Below, piece by piece: positions 43,862 to 55,425 of a stretch of DNA of 64,000 bases. Each line of letters begins with the position of its first letter. Within the stretch, counting starts at the first letter, position 1. The position numbers and the translations under genes are program-made. The notes beneath the pieces were generated by a model. That model saw only the letters and a program-made list of their open reading frames with translations. It was not told the DNA's origin and searched no databases. Location of the stretch: NCBI GenBank assembly GCA_013339765.2, contig CM023452.1, positions 158,604,977 through 158,668,976 on the forward strand. The letters run 5' to 3'. Source of the DNA: Haemaphysalis longicornis (taxonomy: Eukaryota > Arthropoda > Arachnida > Ixodida > Ixodidae).

Positions 43862-43904
43862 ATAGGCTGGTGATGATGATGATATGATGATGATACGATA
43901 AGCC

Positions 43905-46900
43905 TCGCTGGGACATCTTTGTAATACCACTCCTACGAAAAGCCGAGGTAGCAACCTTCATCGCGTTTTACCTTCTACAGCAAACAGTGAGGAGTAAGGG
44001 CTCTAAATAAGCATTAATCATCGTCTGGATAATCCAGCGGAATGCCGTATAAAAGTAGAAAATAGGGCCGGCCTAGGCTGTAGGTATGTTGCAGGGCATC
44101 TCGTGCGCCAAAGCCTGTCGGATGCCGTGGGGCAGTTATTATCTCCCACAGAGGTCTTGCGTCACAGATATACACTTTAACAATTTATTAACGAAGTCGC
44201 CGATTCAACTCGGAAAAATTACGTTTGTCTTCGCTCCCATATGATTTTAGGAAAGCACATACGTTCGAAATAAAATCGCAACTGTGATGTAGAGTGCGAA
44301 ATATAGTGCACTCGGGAATACCTGTGCAAGGTCATCATTTCCGGCTGTACTTTCCCAATGGCACAAAATTGCTTCTATTGTGAACTAGCCTTGTTTTCAC
44401 GTTCGCTCGGTCATTTGGAGCGGCTGAGTTGCACAGAGTGAGCCGGGGCGATGGTAGTTTGCGAATATGCTTTCTGCATTCAGGAATATGCATCTAAGCT
44501 TCCCAGTATATGCGTTACAGAACGAGGAGTAACAAATGTTTGCCTCTGCAATTGAGAGAATCGTGTGCATACACAGTTATACGTAACAACGTCTGGGTCA
44601 CATTGCCTACGTCTAACTCTTTACTTGATGAAATTTAGGTAGAAGTTTATTGTGATAAACGAAGTGCAAATTATATCCGAGAATTACCTTAGGATGCCTA
44701 TTCGTTATTAGCATAGGAGCAGAAACATCTTGCGCCAGGCTTATTCAGTGCGTTCTCAAAGTGAATAACAAGCAAATTGTTTTCCAAGTTAATCTGCATA
44801 TAGAGAGCACATTGTTTTCAGGCAAGGTAAATAAGGGGAAATTTAGAGGCTTAATAGGGTAAATGAATTGATTGCTTCCGTTGATAGGCAGGAAGCATTA
44901 AGCAAAGTACAGTAGAAACGGCACAATCGTAGTAGCATGCTCCCACAAGAGCCAATCTAGAAAAAACGTTAAATTATTTTATTACCGTTTTCTTTCCCGA
45001 AAGCGAAAATGTGGGCGCCATTGTGCACAGCATGCCTGTTGACCACGTTTTCTCTCTCTCTTAGTTAACGCTCGGGTGGGGGTTAACTGGCAGTTACATT
45101 AGGCGTATGTGGCAACCGAACAGCAAGAGATACTCGTCGGTGCAGTGAACTAGAAACGTACGTGAGAATGACAAGCGAAAAAGTTTATTAGCGTCATCTA
45201 GGGCACTCCGTCGCTCACTTTTGTGGCGCCGCATATTGCAGGCTGGCCACAATAGGACATTTCCCCAAAGACAGTGGACAATGCACTCGCCACTATGGGA
45301 CTTGTCTACTCACCTCGAATGCTAGGAATCAATGCAATAATATGAACTTAGTGCCGTTAGGTCGCTGAGCATACTTAAGGATAAATAGAAAGAACACACC
45401 TACAATTCACCTCTGCCCAGGTGAAGTAATACAAACTGATCCATACATGAAAAATTAGAACTTTGTTTTTGCTTCTATTTGTGCGTAGCTTTTTTTAGCC
45501 ATCATTTCACTTTTGGGTTCGTGTCATATACATTAAAAAAACATCTTTTCCCACGTCATATTTCCTTCACCGCAGGAGCATTCAATTTGCTTTCACTTGC
45601 TCTGCATGCTTTGTGGACGTGAGAAAGACTACCTTGAGCTGCAGATGTCGTTTACAATTTATTGGTCGAGTTTGCCTTTCTTTCCTGAAACTAGAGAGAT
45701 CACGGAACGGCGGATACAATCGATAATATGGTAAAGCTGACAGAAAGCTTTTCCCGCAACTGCAGCATTGCTCGTATTTGCAGTACATTGGGTACACAAA
45801 AAATTCACTGCAGACATCCATGCTCATTTCATGGATACTCTTGCTGTTTTGTACGTACACACACCACAATGCATAAACTATTTCCTTCAACTTGCATAGT
45901 TACCTCAAAGTGTTAATATCTCAAATGCAATCACCTATTTTTTTACTGTGTCATGTTCACAGAAAGAAAAAAAACTTTCACCTCGCATATTCCTACTTGT
46001 CAGTATATCACGTGCACTGTTAAATCGCTTTTGGTACATTGACATGATCAGAATTATGTACCTAGGTATGACGTTATCTGCATGAAATATTTGTGCACAG
46101 AGACCTTGAAGAAATAATTATCTACAGCGAAAACGTGTACTTGTAGCAAAAATTCCATTTTCGATGAGCCCGATTTTACCAAGTATTTTCTCGGGTTACG
46201 CGAAGTGTATTAAAACGCCGATTCTGAGGTACAATGACCGAAACCGATTATGGACCCACTTATACACACTCAATGCGATTGTAGAGAAGCCGGTTTTATT
46301 TTGCTCGATATTCAGCGAAGAGGCCATCTTTTGATATCCCGGTTTATGTGTGCGCTGCTGTAGTTATCTTCTCTACCCAGGACAGGGTAATGAGGTATTT
46401 TGTTCAGACGTTTCATCGAAAAGGGGCTGTTTAAAACAGACATTCCGTTGCCCGTGGAACCAGTCAGAGGGGGAGGCTGGGGGAGGCTTTACAGCGCACC
46501 AGCAGCACCCTTTGAGAAGCACAAAGGGAAAGCAGAAGTCTAACGGACGGCGAATTTGTCCAGACGCGCCTCAAGCATCGCATGAGGCCGCAGTCCGGCC
46601 ATGCGAATGGGGTATCGACGTTCGCTACATTTCGTGAGATGAATGCAAAACCCAAGTGGCGGCTTTGCTTTTCAAGTTTACGTTAGGTTTGTAATGGTTA
46701 TACAATGTTTTCGCGTTAAATCAAAAGGTACTCCCATGTGTGTTAAAATAAGCAGGTGTGCGTCAACTTGTGTACACTACGGGTTGCAAACTGCATGCCT
46801 CAACCATCCCGAGCTTGAAATTTTTTAAAGCTTAACATTCTTTAGTTCGTACCAGTTGTTTACCGTGTTAATCATTCGTAGTACAAATTAAAAGAAATAT

Positions 46901-47806
46901 AGGAACCTTAAGAGCCCCCTCTGGTGCAAAATTATTGAAAAAAATAAACTATAAGTACAAATGTGTGGCATGGAAGCTGCTCTCGCTTGTTTGTAGCAGC
47001 GTTTGCGGTGGCTACTTTTCTGTTTTATGCTAACACTTGCTGTGAACTTTACCGATACCAGACTCCAGCAGTTAACGCTTTATGGAGAAATTAACGACCA
47101 CCTTGCCTTTGTACAATGTTGTTATGTTAACCCCGGGCGTTGCCATTCGTTCAAAGACTTAAGATGCGGAGCACGTACGCGTATGTGTTAAATCAGCTGC
47201 GTCGCGTGCTGTTTGCGCGAGCAGCAACGGTTCGACCGCTCAATGCTCCTATACAGCAGGGTCGCCGCCGAAGGCATGTCTCCACAAGGGGTCGCAGGGG
47301 GGGGGGGGGTGAGGGGGAATGGGGCTAGTGGCTTGCTTTTATAGGAAGGCTGTAAAGATAAGGACTGGGGAACTCCTTACATTCATCTGGGGCTCCACCT
47401 GCACTCGACACCGTAGGGGGGTTGGGAATATAAGGGGAGAATAGGGTAGGGTACAGAAAAGCAAATATAGGTAAAGCTGGAAGAAATAGAAAAGAGGGGA
47501 GTTGTGCCACTATGACTGGGACCACCACGCACAATCCAAAACACAATCCCAATCCCGCCGTCATGCTGCGTCAGGAAGAATAAACTCGACGGGAGCGGTT
47601 AAGCTTAAAGGTATATATAAGGCTGTGATTTGAAGAGGGGTCCACAGAGGTCCACAGCCTTGAGAGTGCGGGATGCAGTTTCGACCGGAAGGGCGGGCAC
47701 TGGCTGGCAGGAGATTGCGTTCGACCGACCGACGCAGCAGAGCGCCCATCGCCAGAAACAAACACCCACGTGAGCGACGTGAGCCAGACGAAGATCGCTC
47801 GCTAAC
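43905..47806. other. No recognisable gene; poly-G tract and TATA-like word
   Basis: Almost 3.9 kb without a domain or a repeat match. A run of G at about 47297-47308 sits in a GGGG-rich stretch. A TATATATAAGG word at 47611-47621 could be a promoter or LTR remnant, but no transcript structure supports it. Short frames on both strands look random. Confidence 0.5.
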
Positions 47807-47819
47807 CGTTGCTGCTTCT

Positions 47820-48063
47820 TTGATTTTGATTGATTGTGGGGTTTAACGCGCCGACGCAACGCAGGCGATGAGGCGCGCCGTAGTGGAGGTCTCCGGATTA
47901 ATTTTGACCACCTGGGGATCTTTATCGTGCGCCGAAATCTCGTACACACGGGCGTTTTTGCTTTTCGCCTTCATCAGAAAAGCGGCCGCCGCGGCCGGGA
48001 ATCGAACCCGTGACCTCGTGCTCAGCAGCGCAACGCCTTAGCTACTGAGCCACCGCGGCGGGT
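47820..48063 (-). mobile_element. Ruka-type SINE (complete copy, minus)
   Basis: This minus-strand copy runs from CCCGCCGCGGTGGCTCAGTA at 48063 through a box-B-like GGTTCGATTCCCGGC and the conserved SINE body to an ATCAATCAAAATCA-type tail at 47820. It is bounded by a perfect 13-base duplication, CGTTGCTGCTTCT, at 47807-47819 and 48064-48076. It is one of the three best preserved SINE copies, close in sequence to those at 10.9 and 57.2 kb. The internal promoter boxes look intact. Confidence 0.92.
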
Positions 48064-48076
48064 CGTTGCTGCTTCT

Positions 48077-50815
48077 AGACACAGAAAGAAAGTACGTGCA
48101 CACCCACGACGTCCACACCAAAACACCTGTCTCCACAAGTTGCGGCAGGTAGGGAGCGTGCCACAGTGACTGACAGACGCGGGCTGCTAACGACTTTCGT
48201 TCATCTACATGTCTACTGGAGGACGCTGGGAGAGCCCGTGCAGCGCATTAGTAGCCGGCGCCGTCGTTTGAGAAGCCCCGTGTTCTTTGGACCCAGTGGG
48301 GCTGTTTAGTATATTTCTGCTGGACTCTGCATTGAAATATTCGGTGTACTAGGCAAGTTTCGACGGCTGGATTATCAGTTATGATTGTTTATTTCTAGAG
48401 GCGGTTTAATTGCGTTTCAGAACTGTTTCGAAAGTGTTACTTTCCAGATTTTATTTCGGTTGTTGTCGCACCCCAATGGGCTATTCTCGCTTTTTGCGTT
48501 CCTTTGATTGGAGGGAACACCCTAGTAAATCGCGGTAGATCGACGACGCAGGGCGGACAGATCGACGCAAGGCGGACCGTGATCTTCTGAAAGAATAAAG
48601 AATCATTTCACACAAATCATTTTAAATTAGAATAAAACGGCAAGTCATACATTTTAGTGTTTGCAAATGCGCCGCACTGAATTCAGCACATCGTTTGGAG
48701 TGATTGTGTTTCTATAATAGAGAAGATTGAGTAACGCGCAGATAAGATGCGGCGCATGGTATTTTGTCGTGTGCTTCAAAAGTTGAGTTTCACAACGGCG
48801 TGCAGGGAGAGAACAAAAGCTATGTAATGGTCCCATGTGAGGCTTCCTAATTGCTGCTTTAACGACCCAAGAAGAACATTTTAGGTGTACACAAAATATC
48901 AGTTTTTTTTTCATGACCCTTCAAGACGTCCTTCACACTAGAACATCTCAAACTAGTTTTACAGGTGTATTATATTACCTTATTAAACCGGATTTTCGCA
49001 TGTTTATCAGTACGTAATTTGATCGTCCTGATGAGGGTTAGCCAGCCGGGCATTGACAGCAGTATACGACGCCTGCATAACGGTGAGCGCCTTTCCTGTG
49101 TCGTTTTTTTTTTTTTCATATATATTATCTGTGACATACGTGGCATATAGGTTTCCAAACCCTTTTGTGCTACCTGGCTTTTGATGAGAAGGAAACTGCC
49201 GCATGGTGCCAATATTTCTTCCAGTTGTCACACGTGAAATAACACAGTATGTAGCACGAGAACCGTAAAACTATTAGATTTTTTATAACACTCTACAGTT
49301 CTGGCAAACTCCCTTCGTAGCTCTGTATTTTGAGGATGAACTTCCTAAAATACTTAAGATTGAATAGATGAAGCTTATCATATTATGTCGAACAGTGTTG
49401 TATAGTTTTAGTGAGCAAGAACTAATACAGGGCAACTAAGACATGCAAAGTTCTAAAAAATCAACTTATTTGAGAAATGCACCTTTTAGCAACTCAAAAA
49501 GGTCTATTTTGACCGCAGGGAGGATCTCGATTATTAGTCATCTCAGGAGGAGGCTGCGTAATTTGTGAACAGTTTTGTTCGAAATGTTCTTTATTTTTAC
49601 GCCAGCTCCTTTATTTTTCCCGATAAATGCTAACCGCTTTTTGTAAGTTCAGTTTACTATCATCCCTCAGCAGTTTCACACGCACAGTGCCCTATAGGTA
49701 AAGTCGCTATTGTTATTCTCTTTCGGCTACATTGTTTGTTTCACATGTGCCTCGATTATGTAGAAAATACTTCTGGGCCAACACATTGTGAATGAAAAAT
49801 CTTTACTTAGGTACCTTGGCACTCAGACTCAAGGTCCTGTTTTCTCGTGTACGCTAACCGATAGAGTTTTGTCCAAGGAGAATCCGTGGCTTAAAAAAGT
49901 TTAAGCCGAATATCAAGACATATAACTAATAGGGGTAAGGTCGCTGTATGCACCGGCATTTCAATACCACTAACATGTGTAACAGCCATTGCAGGAACCC
50001 AACGTAACTGGGAATCTCTGTTCATTACCATTAGCCGGGCACATTAAACGAATGCACTTGTTTATCCGAGGGTGTTCCTTTACCGAAACTCTTAATTGGG
50101 AAATCGGACCATAGCCAGGTCCAATCACCCGAAAGCAATCACCGGCACGTGTAGTTCATCTAAGAAAGGGTCGGAAAGGAGCGCCGGCTGATTAAGCCGC
50201 ACTAATGACCTTTCTCTATGCGGAGTCTCTCCTGTATCGACCGCATCAGGGTTGTTCGTTTTGAAAGTGACCGCAACAATGTCGGGATTCTGTAAATGAT
50301 AAGATATCGCCTAGTCCAAGCTTCTCTTTCAGTATAAGTATTTATTTTAAGAGCTACTGAATAAAGTCTGTGACATTTTTTTTTCGCCTGCACACCACCT
50401 TCAACCGAACTTCACCACTTTTAAGGCCTTTTTTTTATAGGAGAGAAACTTATTTGATGCCACGCCGTACAGCCGGATAAAGTTGAATTCTATAGCCGGA
50501 AAGAGAAAAGCTTAATTGAAACTGTCTCCGTTGCATATTTTTAGCGGTGTATTCATTTCGGCACGACACAAAGAAGGCACTGAATAAGAGACTGCAAAAA
50601 AAAAAAAAAACGTACTTCCCTTTTCGACACTATCGTCCGGTGAAAAATACTGATGTTTTTTTTTGCTGCTATGTGAAACTTTCGACTTACAACTGCTATG
50701 TTGTACGTATTCACATTCCGGTGGGATAGATTGTACAAAGCCCCATCGTCATTGTGGCAGTAACTGTAAGCAGTTTTGGGCAGTACATAGTTGCAAGAAT
50801 GCGTAAGCATAATTA
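48077..50815. other. No recognisable gene or repeat
   Basis: AT-rich sequence with poly-T and poly-A runs (49106-49118, 50596-50610). None of the frames shows a domain. An AGTAACTGTAA word near 50758 resembles words at 51463 and 52618-52705 and may belong to the repeat-like surroundings of the MITE that follows. Confidence 0.5.
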
Positions 50816-51372
50816 CAGTAAAAGCTCGTTAATTCGAACTCAGCTAATTCAACTTCCGGTTATTCGAATCCACGCCCTTGTCCTGGCACAACCCTGTAAA
50901 TTTCAGTGGGGGAAACCTCCAGATAATTGGAACGCGTCGGTATTCAGAACGGTTAATTCGAAGTATAATCCCCTCGTCCTCATCCCTCCTCGCAGAAATC
51001 GGCCCAAGGTGATTACAATTGGTTGCCAATCCAATTAAACCAAATTTGCAAAAAGATGCAAAATGACGAAACAAGCGCGCGCTACGCTCCAGCAACAGCT
51101 TATTTCGCTTTTACAGAGGGGGCCGCGCCACCGCCGCCAGTGCTCCGGGAAATGGTAATGTTATTTACGAACCAGTATTTACGAAACCACCTTCTACAAA
51201 TCTATAGTACCACCTAATTCGCAATAGCGAATCCAGAGGTGCCTTCAATGGTTTCTTCCCCCGCTGTGTAGCGCGATTTCCATTCCTTCTAGCGCCCGCT
51301 CACTAATTCGAACTACGCTTAATTAGAACAATTTATGGTCCCCTTCGCGTTCGAATCTGCAAGCTTTTACTG
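50816..51372. mobile_element. Pogo-type MITE with TA duplication
   Basis: The inverted termini are CAGTAAAAGCTCGTTAATTCG from 50816 and, on the other strand from 51372, CAGTAAAAGCTTGCAGATTCG. Each is flanked by TA (50814-50815 and 51373-51374). The words TTCGAA and TTAATTCGAA recur through the interior, as is usual for pogo/Tigger-derived non-autonomous elements. No transposase sequence is present in the 557 bp, so movement would have needed an enzyme encoded elsewhere. Confidence 0.8.
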
Positions 51373-51374
51373 TA

Positions 51375-53639
51375 GTTACTTTTTTCCGTAGCGTCTAAGT
51401 GCAAGAACTTACTTTTAAGTTAAATGAAATTGTAGCTTTAAAATTCTTACTTGTTTAGCCAGTAACTGTAACATAAAGTACCGTTACCGTTACATCACTT
51501 TTTATTGGGAATTATCCAATAGCAACCACAAATCAAGGTGGACGTGCTGTGCGGGCTTACCACTTTTTCGAACTTTCCTCTTTCCCATTTTCTTTAAACC
51601 TTTCTCCTTTCCACAACACTGCTCCTGTCGCAGATTAGGAGAGGAGGTAGCTGAGAGTATTCTTCCTTTCAGAAGACCGAGTTTGTAGGTTCGTCTTTAA
51701 GGTGATTTGTAAAAACCTTCCCCTCGTCTTAAGTCAAACGAAAACAACAACAAAAACTAAACCGGGAATTTCGCCACTCCGGAGGATGAACCCGGCTAAA
51801 CTTGTAAAGGAACACAACCTCAGATGCGCACACAAATAACGGGGCACCCATAATGACATCAAGGAAGCATGAAGAAACCCGTCTATTGCAAAATAGTGAT
51901 ATTTAAAGGTGGATTTAAAATAAATATGAGCAGCGGAGCGCACAGCCTCCGACGTACGTTGTAGCGTTGAGATTTTTTCTAGGGGAGGGGGGTGTCAGCT
52001 TCTATCACGGGTGATGAGGGTGAGAATGTGGAGGAGCAGGAGGAATAGGTGGACAAGGACGAGGAATAGGAACACAGTAGCATTTTTATTCCGTATAATT
52101 TTGGAAAAAATTTAAATACCACAACCAAGAAACATCCTCAACTATACTTTGGCGACCACGTGAAGGGCCATCTCCTTCGGGAATGAATTCAAAAATTAAG
52201 GGGGGAAGTCAGGATAATCACCCCTCCCCCCATCTAGCTCGCCAATGACCCAATGGCTTCAAATTAGGGAAACTCCACAAATGCGCTGTTCGTACTGACA
52301 GTTTAGTGTGGCCAACTTTTTGTGCAAGTGCCTAATCAAGAACAAAAGCTGGAAATTTGTTTTGAGGCGTTTTTTTTTCTCCGAAGGCTAGGCGTTGAAT
52401 TGTTCTTATTTTTTCAGCGCCCCCGTATACAGCGATTGTTGGTATTGAGTTTGAGTGTGCCCCCTTCTGGGTTAACTTCATCTAGGGGCCTACTATGCGC
52501 AATTTTCACTACCGGAATCCCTTCGTACGTTTCTAATAAATAAACTGTTACCCTTTTGTTTGGATCTGTTAATTTTGGTTGCACTAAACAAAAGTAAAGA
52601 CGGTATTTTTTCACAGTAACTGTAACTGTAACGAGTTAACTTTTGAAACTCCGTAACGGTAGCTGTCACACTGTTACTTTTTTTGAGATACGTAACTGTA
52701 ACTGCCACACTCTTACTTCTTACTAGTAATGTGCTAATGACTCACTGTAAGAGTACCGCTAATTATTTTGTGTGCTCTCTGCTGTTCACTTCGCATCGAA
52801 TGATACAAAACTGACCCTTCGTTATTACAAACTCGCAATTTTTCGTTAAACCGCTGTAAATTACGAAGCTATTCATTGTGAGTTGAGCACTCAACGTGTA
52901 TATTTGGTACTAAGTAGGGAAATTCACATTCATCTTTCTGCATTATGCCATAATATAAGTTTTTTTATCTTATCCGCGGCCATTTGAACCGCGACCGCAG
53001 AGAGAAATTCTTTCATCGATAGTTGTCATGTTTAACTGCGGGAATAGGATGGTCATCTGTATAAGCCATCTATCTTATTTATCAAATAGGCAATATATAA
53101 GGAGCGAAAATAAAAATTTTTTAAGTATCCACCGTAGCACAGCCAAACATTCCCGTAAAGAACTCATATGAAGAAAAAAGTACATAGGACTACAGAAAAC
53201 TCAGTAACGGTTTTGCGTTTTCTCGCTTGTCAGCTATTTCTCGTTGGGAGCGCTACGCTAACGTTCCGCGATTGCAGTCGTTTGAAAAACCGCGGACTGT
53301 CACATTGAGGTGTGTGAATCCATTTAGTTAAAGTGAATGTAATCATTCCACATATTTTGTCCACGAACTCGATGCCGTTTGAGCATGAAGCTGTCAAATA
53401 CCTGTGTCATGTACCTGTATGCATCGATTGATAAAAGATCGCCCCGCGTGCTTCTCTCCATGGGAGGCACGACAACTGACCCGTCCAGCGGGCATGATGC
53501 TGGCGTTGTGACGTGAACCGTGCTTTCGCTCATTATTTCAGTGCGACTTGTTACGAATTCATGTTTATCGAATTCATGTCTATCGGATGCATTACTGGCT
53601 CTTGTCAATGAGTGCTTCTTCGTGGAGCACACTTGCGGG
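51375..53639. other. No gene; TAACTGTAAC-rich segment
   Basis: The section contains scattered GTAACTGTAAC and GTTACCGTTAC words at 51463-51502 and, more densely, at 52616-52710, partly in inverted orientation. Together with the similar word at 50758 they may mark the ends of one larger degenerate element into which the pogo MITE inserted. No coding sequence is visible. Confidence 0.4.
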
Positions 53640-54440
53640 TAACGATAATCAAGCCGAGCTTTCTTACGCTCTTCTGGCAGCTTTTGATGGCTGTGCTGCT
53701 TCTGCTTGGTGGCCTTGGTTTTGGCAGGATTTTATCTTGTACCCAAAAAGAATAGAAAGCTTCTACCTGTCCCACTTGCGCGGCCTAGACAGTGACTCGC
53801 GCGGGCCGCCTGACCAAGTTAAACGACATAACACACCCCTTTCTTTTAAAACCCCCGAGGGGTCATCTGGGGAAGAGACCTGAGGGGGGGTGGGTGGAAG
53901 GTGTGATGCGGCCTAATTGGTAAACCAAAAAAGCTGCGTATGTCACATTTCCTGAGTTTCTTCTTTTTTGTCTCACCAAGTCAATACAACGCAAATTAAG
54001 TTGCTCTCTATTTACGCACATTAACGGCTGTGCAGACGGTTTATGGTATGCAGAGCTTCAGGTGTTTATTGGTCTAATAACTTTATTTTTGGGCTGCTGC
54101 GCAGAAACCGAGCAAGATTTTTCAAATTTTAATAATTTATTCTATGCTAAAAAAATTTTATTAAAATTCGCAAATGTTCGTTTGTCACGACGTATATCCT
54201 TTATGTAACACTACGATGAAACAATTTTTTACGGACTTGTGCTTGTAATAGAAAAAGCTAATTGTATATCAAATTGCCTGCATTTCACCAAAGCCTTTTT
54301 TTGTGATTTTTATATGGGCGCAAGCAGACGCTTCACTTCACTGCATATCCGCTTATATATCCCGGACGAATGCCACAAGTCTACTTGTAAAGGGCGAGGT
54401 CCGATTTTTATTTAAATCGTTAGAACAGCGGCATCACTGC
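53640..54440 (+). repeat. Dispersed repeat A, copy 2
   Basis: This is the partner of 22-860. The clearest shared part is 53640-53850; further matches are around 53974-54000 (CTCACCAAGTC then ACAACGCAA) and near 54390-54405 (ACTTGTAAAGGGCGAGGTCC). The copies are too diverged and gapped for a shared protein to be proposed. The 111-codon frame at 53548-53880 is not preserved in copy 1. Confidence 0.55.
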
Positions 54441-54512
54441 GAATACTTCTATTTTGAAAAATGCATTACGTATCTGCAATCTTCACATAACTTCTGGCAA
54501 CGGTCTATTATA

Positions 54513-54894
54513 GTCGCATCAAGGCGGCGATGGGAGCAGTCATGGTTGATTGTACCCAAACGGCAGAACTGCTTCCGCTCACTGAGTAGCCATAGTCACT
54601 GTTAATTACTAATAAAGACACTGGGTAGTAAGTGAACGGAAGTGGTTTGTCAGGTTGGGTAAAACCTAGTCAGACTGCTCCTATTCAGCACAGCAATCTG
54701 CGCTGTGGTCGTTTCGCAACTGCAAACTGATCAGCCTGTCTTGACGTTACCCAAACGGACGAACCACTTTGGTTCAGTGACTGGCGATTGTCATTATTAA
54801 TTATTACAGTGACTCTGGCTAGTCAGTAAGCGAAGCGGTTAGGCCGATTCGGAAAAATCCACCATGACTGCTCCCATCGCCGCCATAATGCGAC
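54513..54894. mobile_element. Foldback MITE (~380 bp)
   Basis: The left end GTCGCATCAAGGCGGCGATGG, continuing GAGCAGTCATGGT, matches the reverse complement of the right end (GTCGCATTATGGCGGCGATGG, continuing GAGCAGTCATGGT). The pairing continues with mismatches through most of each half (for example CTTCCGCTCACTGAGTAGCC against CTTCGCTTACTGACTAGCC), so the element is nearly palindromic. There is no coding sequence. Flanking target duplications are not clear, so the superfamily is unassigned. Confidence 0.8.
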
Positions 54895-55005
54895 ACTCAT
54901 TATACCATTGCACGTATTCGCTTTCACTATTACATGAGTTCCTACACTTGCGGAGTAATTGTTAAAATTTTCTTACTTTTGTATAAAGCGCTTCTCTACA
55001 GAGAG

Positions 55006-55134
55006 TGTTAAAAATATTAGAGGAAGAAGAGGTAGATTGGCAACTGCCTCCTACTATCACTATCATTTTAAAGTCCCATCCGCCATTAAAACGAATCACC
55101 CACGTCCCGCGGTCCCCGCCTCGGTTCTTCAACA
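55006..55134 (+). repeat. 5' LTR of the BEL/Pao-type element
   Basis: It starts TGTTAAAAATATTAG and ends GTTCTTCAACA, with the TG...CA ends required for integration. Compared with the 3' copy I see a T/G difference in CATTTTAAAG and a G/C difference in CCTCGG. At 129 bp it is short for the family. Confidence 0.9.
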
Positions 55135-55137
55135 AAA

Positions 55138-55150
55138 TGGTGCCGTGACC
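55138..55150 (+). promoter_or_regulatory. tRNA primer-binding site
   Basis: TGGTGCCGTGACC lies three bases after the 5' LTR. Its first three bases, TGG, would pair with the CCA end of a tRNA. This site primes minus-strand DNA synthesis and is of the type often seen in BEL/Pao elements; the exact tRNA is not assigned. Confidence 0.8.
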
Positions 55151-55425
55151 AGGATGGGAAGATCTACACAGTTGGAGAACGGAGTGTGTGGGCCGCCATC
55201 AACGATGACGCGAGTGAGACGGCTGCGATGGGACTGAACGGTGACCGCTGACCACGGGCTGCAGGTGGACGTCACTACCCACGAATCAATTGAGGGCTCA
55301 CCAAGCAACTAACGACCAGGCGCCCTCACCAACGCTACCGAACGGACGCCTGCGGGGACCAACGGAATCAACGGCTTCGGTTTCTGGACTATCATGACTC
55401 TTCTCGGCGACCTAAAGATAATAAC

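Larger units (their letters stand above)
40887..43904 (+). mobile_element. Nearly full-length RTE-clade LINE with 12-bp target duplication
   Basis: The element proper spans 40899-43892 (about 3.0 kb), flanked by a direct repeat ATACGATAAGCC at 40887-40898 and 43893-43904. It has a very short 5' leader, one coding region for an apurinic-type endonuclease and a reverse transcriptase, and a 3' end of GAT repeats. This is the compact plan of RTE elements. The coding region is interrupted by one stop (41886-41888) and one frameshift in a G4A5 run (42214-42223). All core motifs are otherwise intact, so this is a relatively recent insertion. Truncated relatives lie at 998-1125 and 27784-27885. Confidence 0.92.

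Noticed and set aside
47290..47312. Poly-G tract, considered as a quadruplex regulatory site
   Set aside because: No promoter or gene context supports a function.
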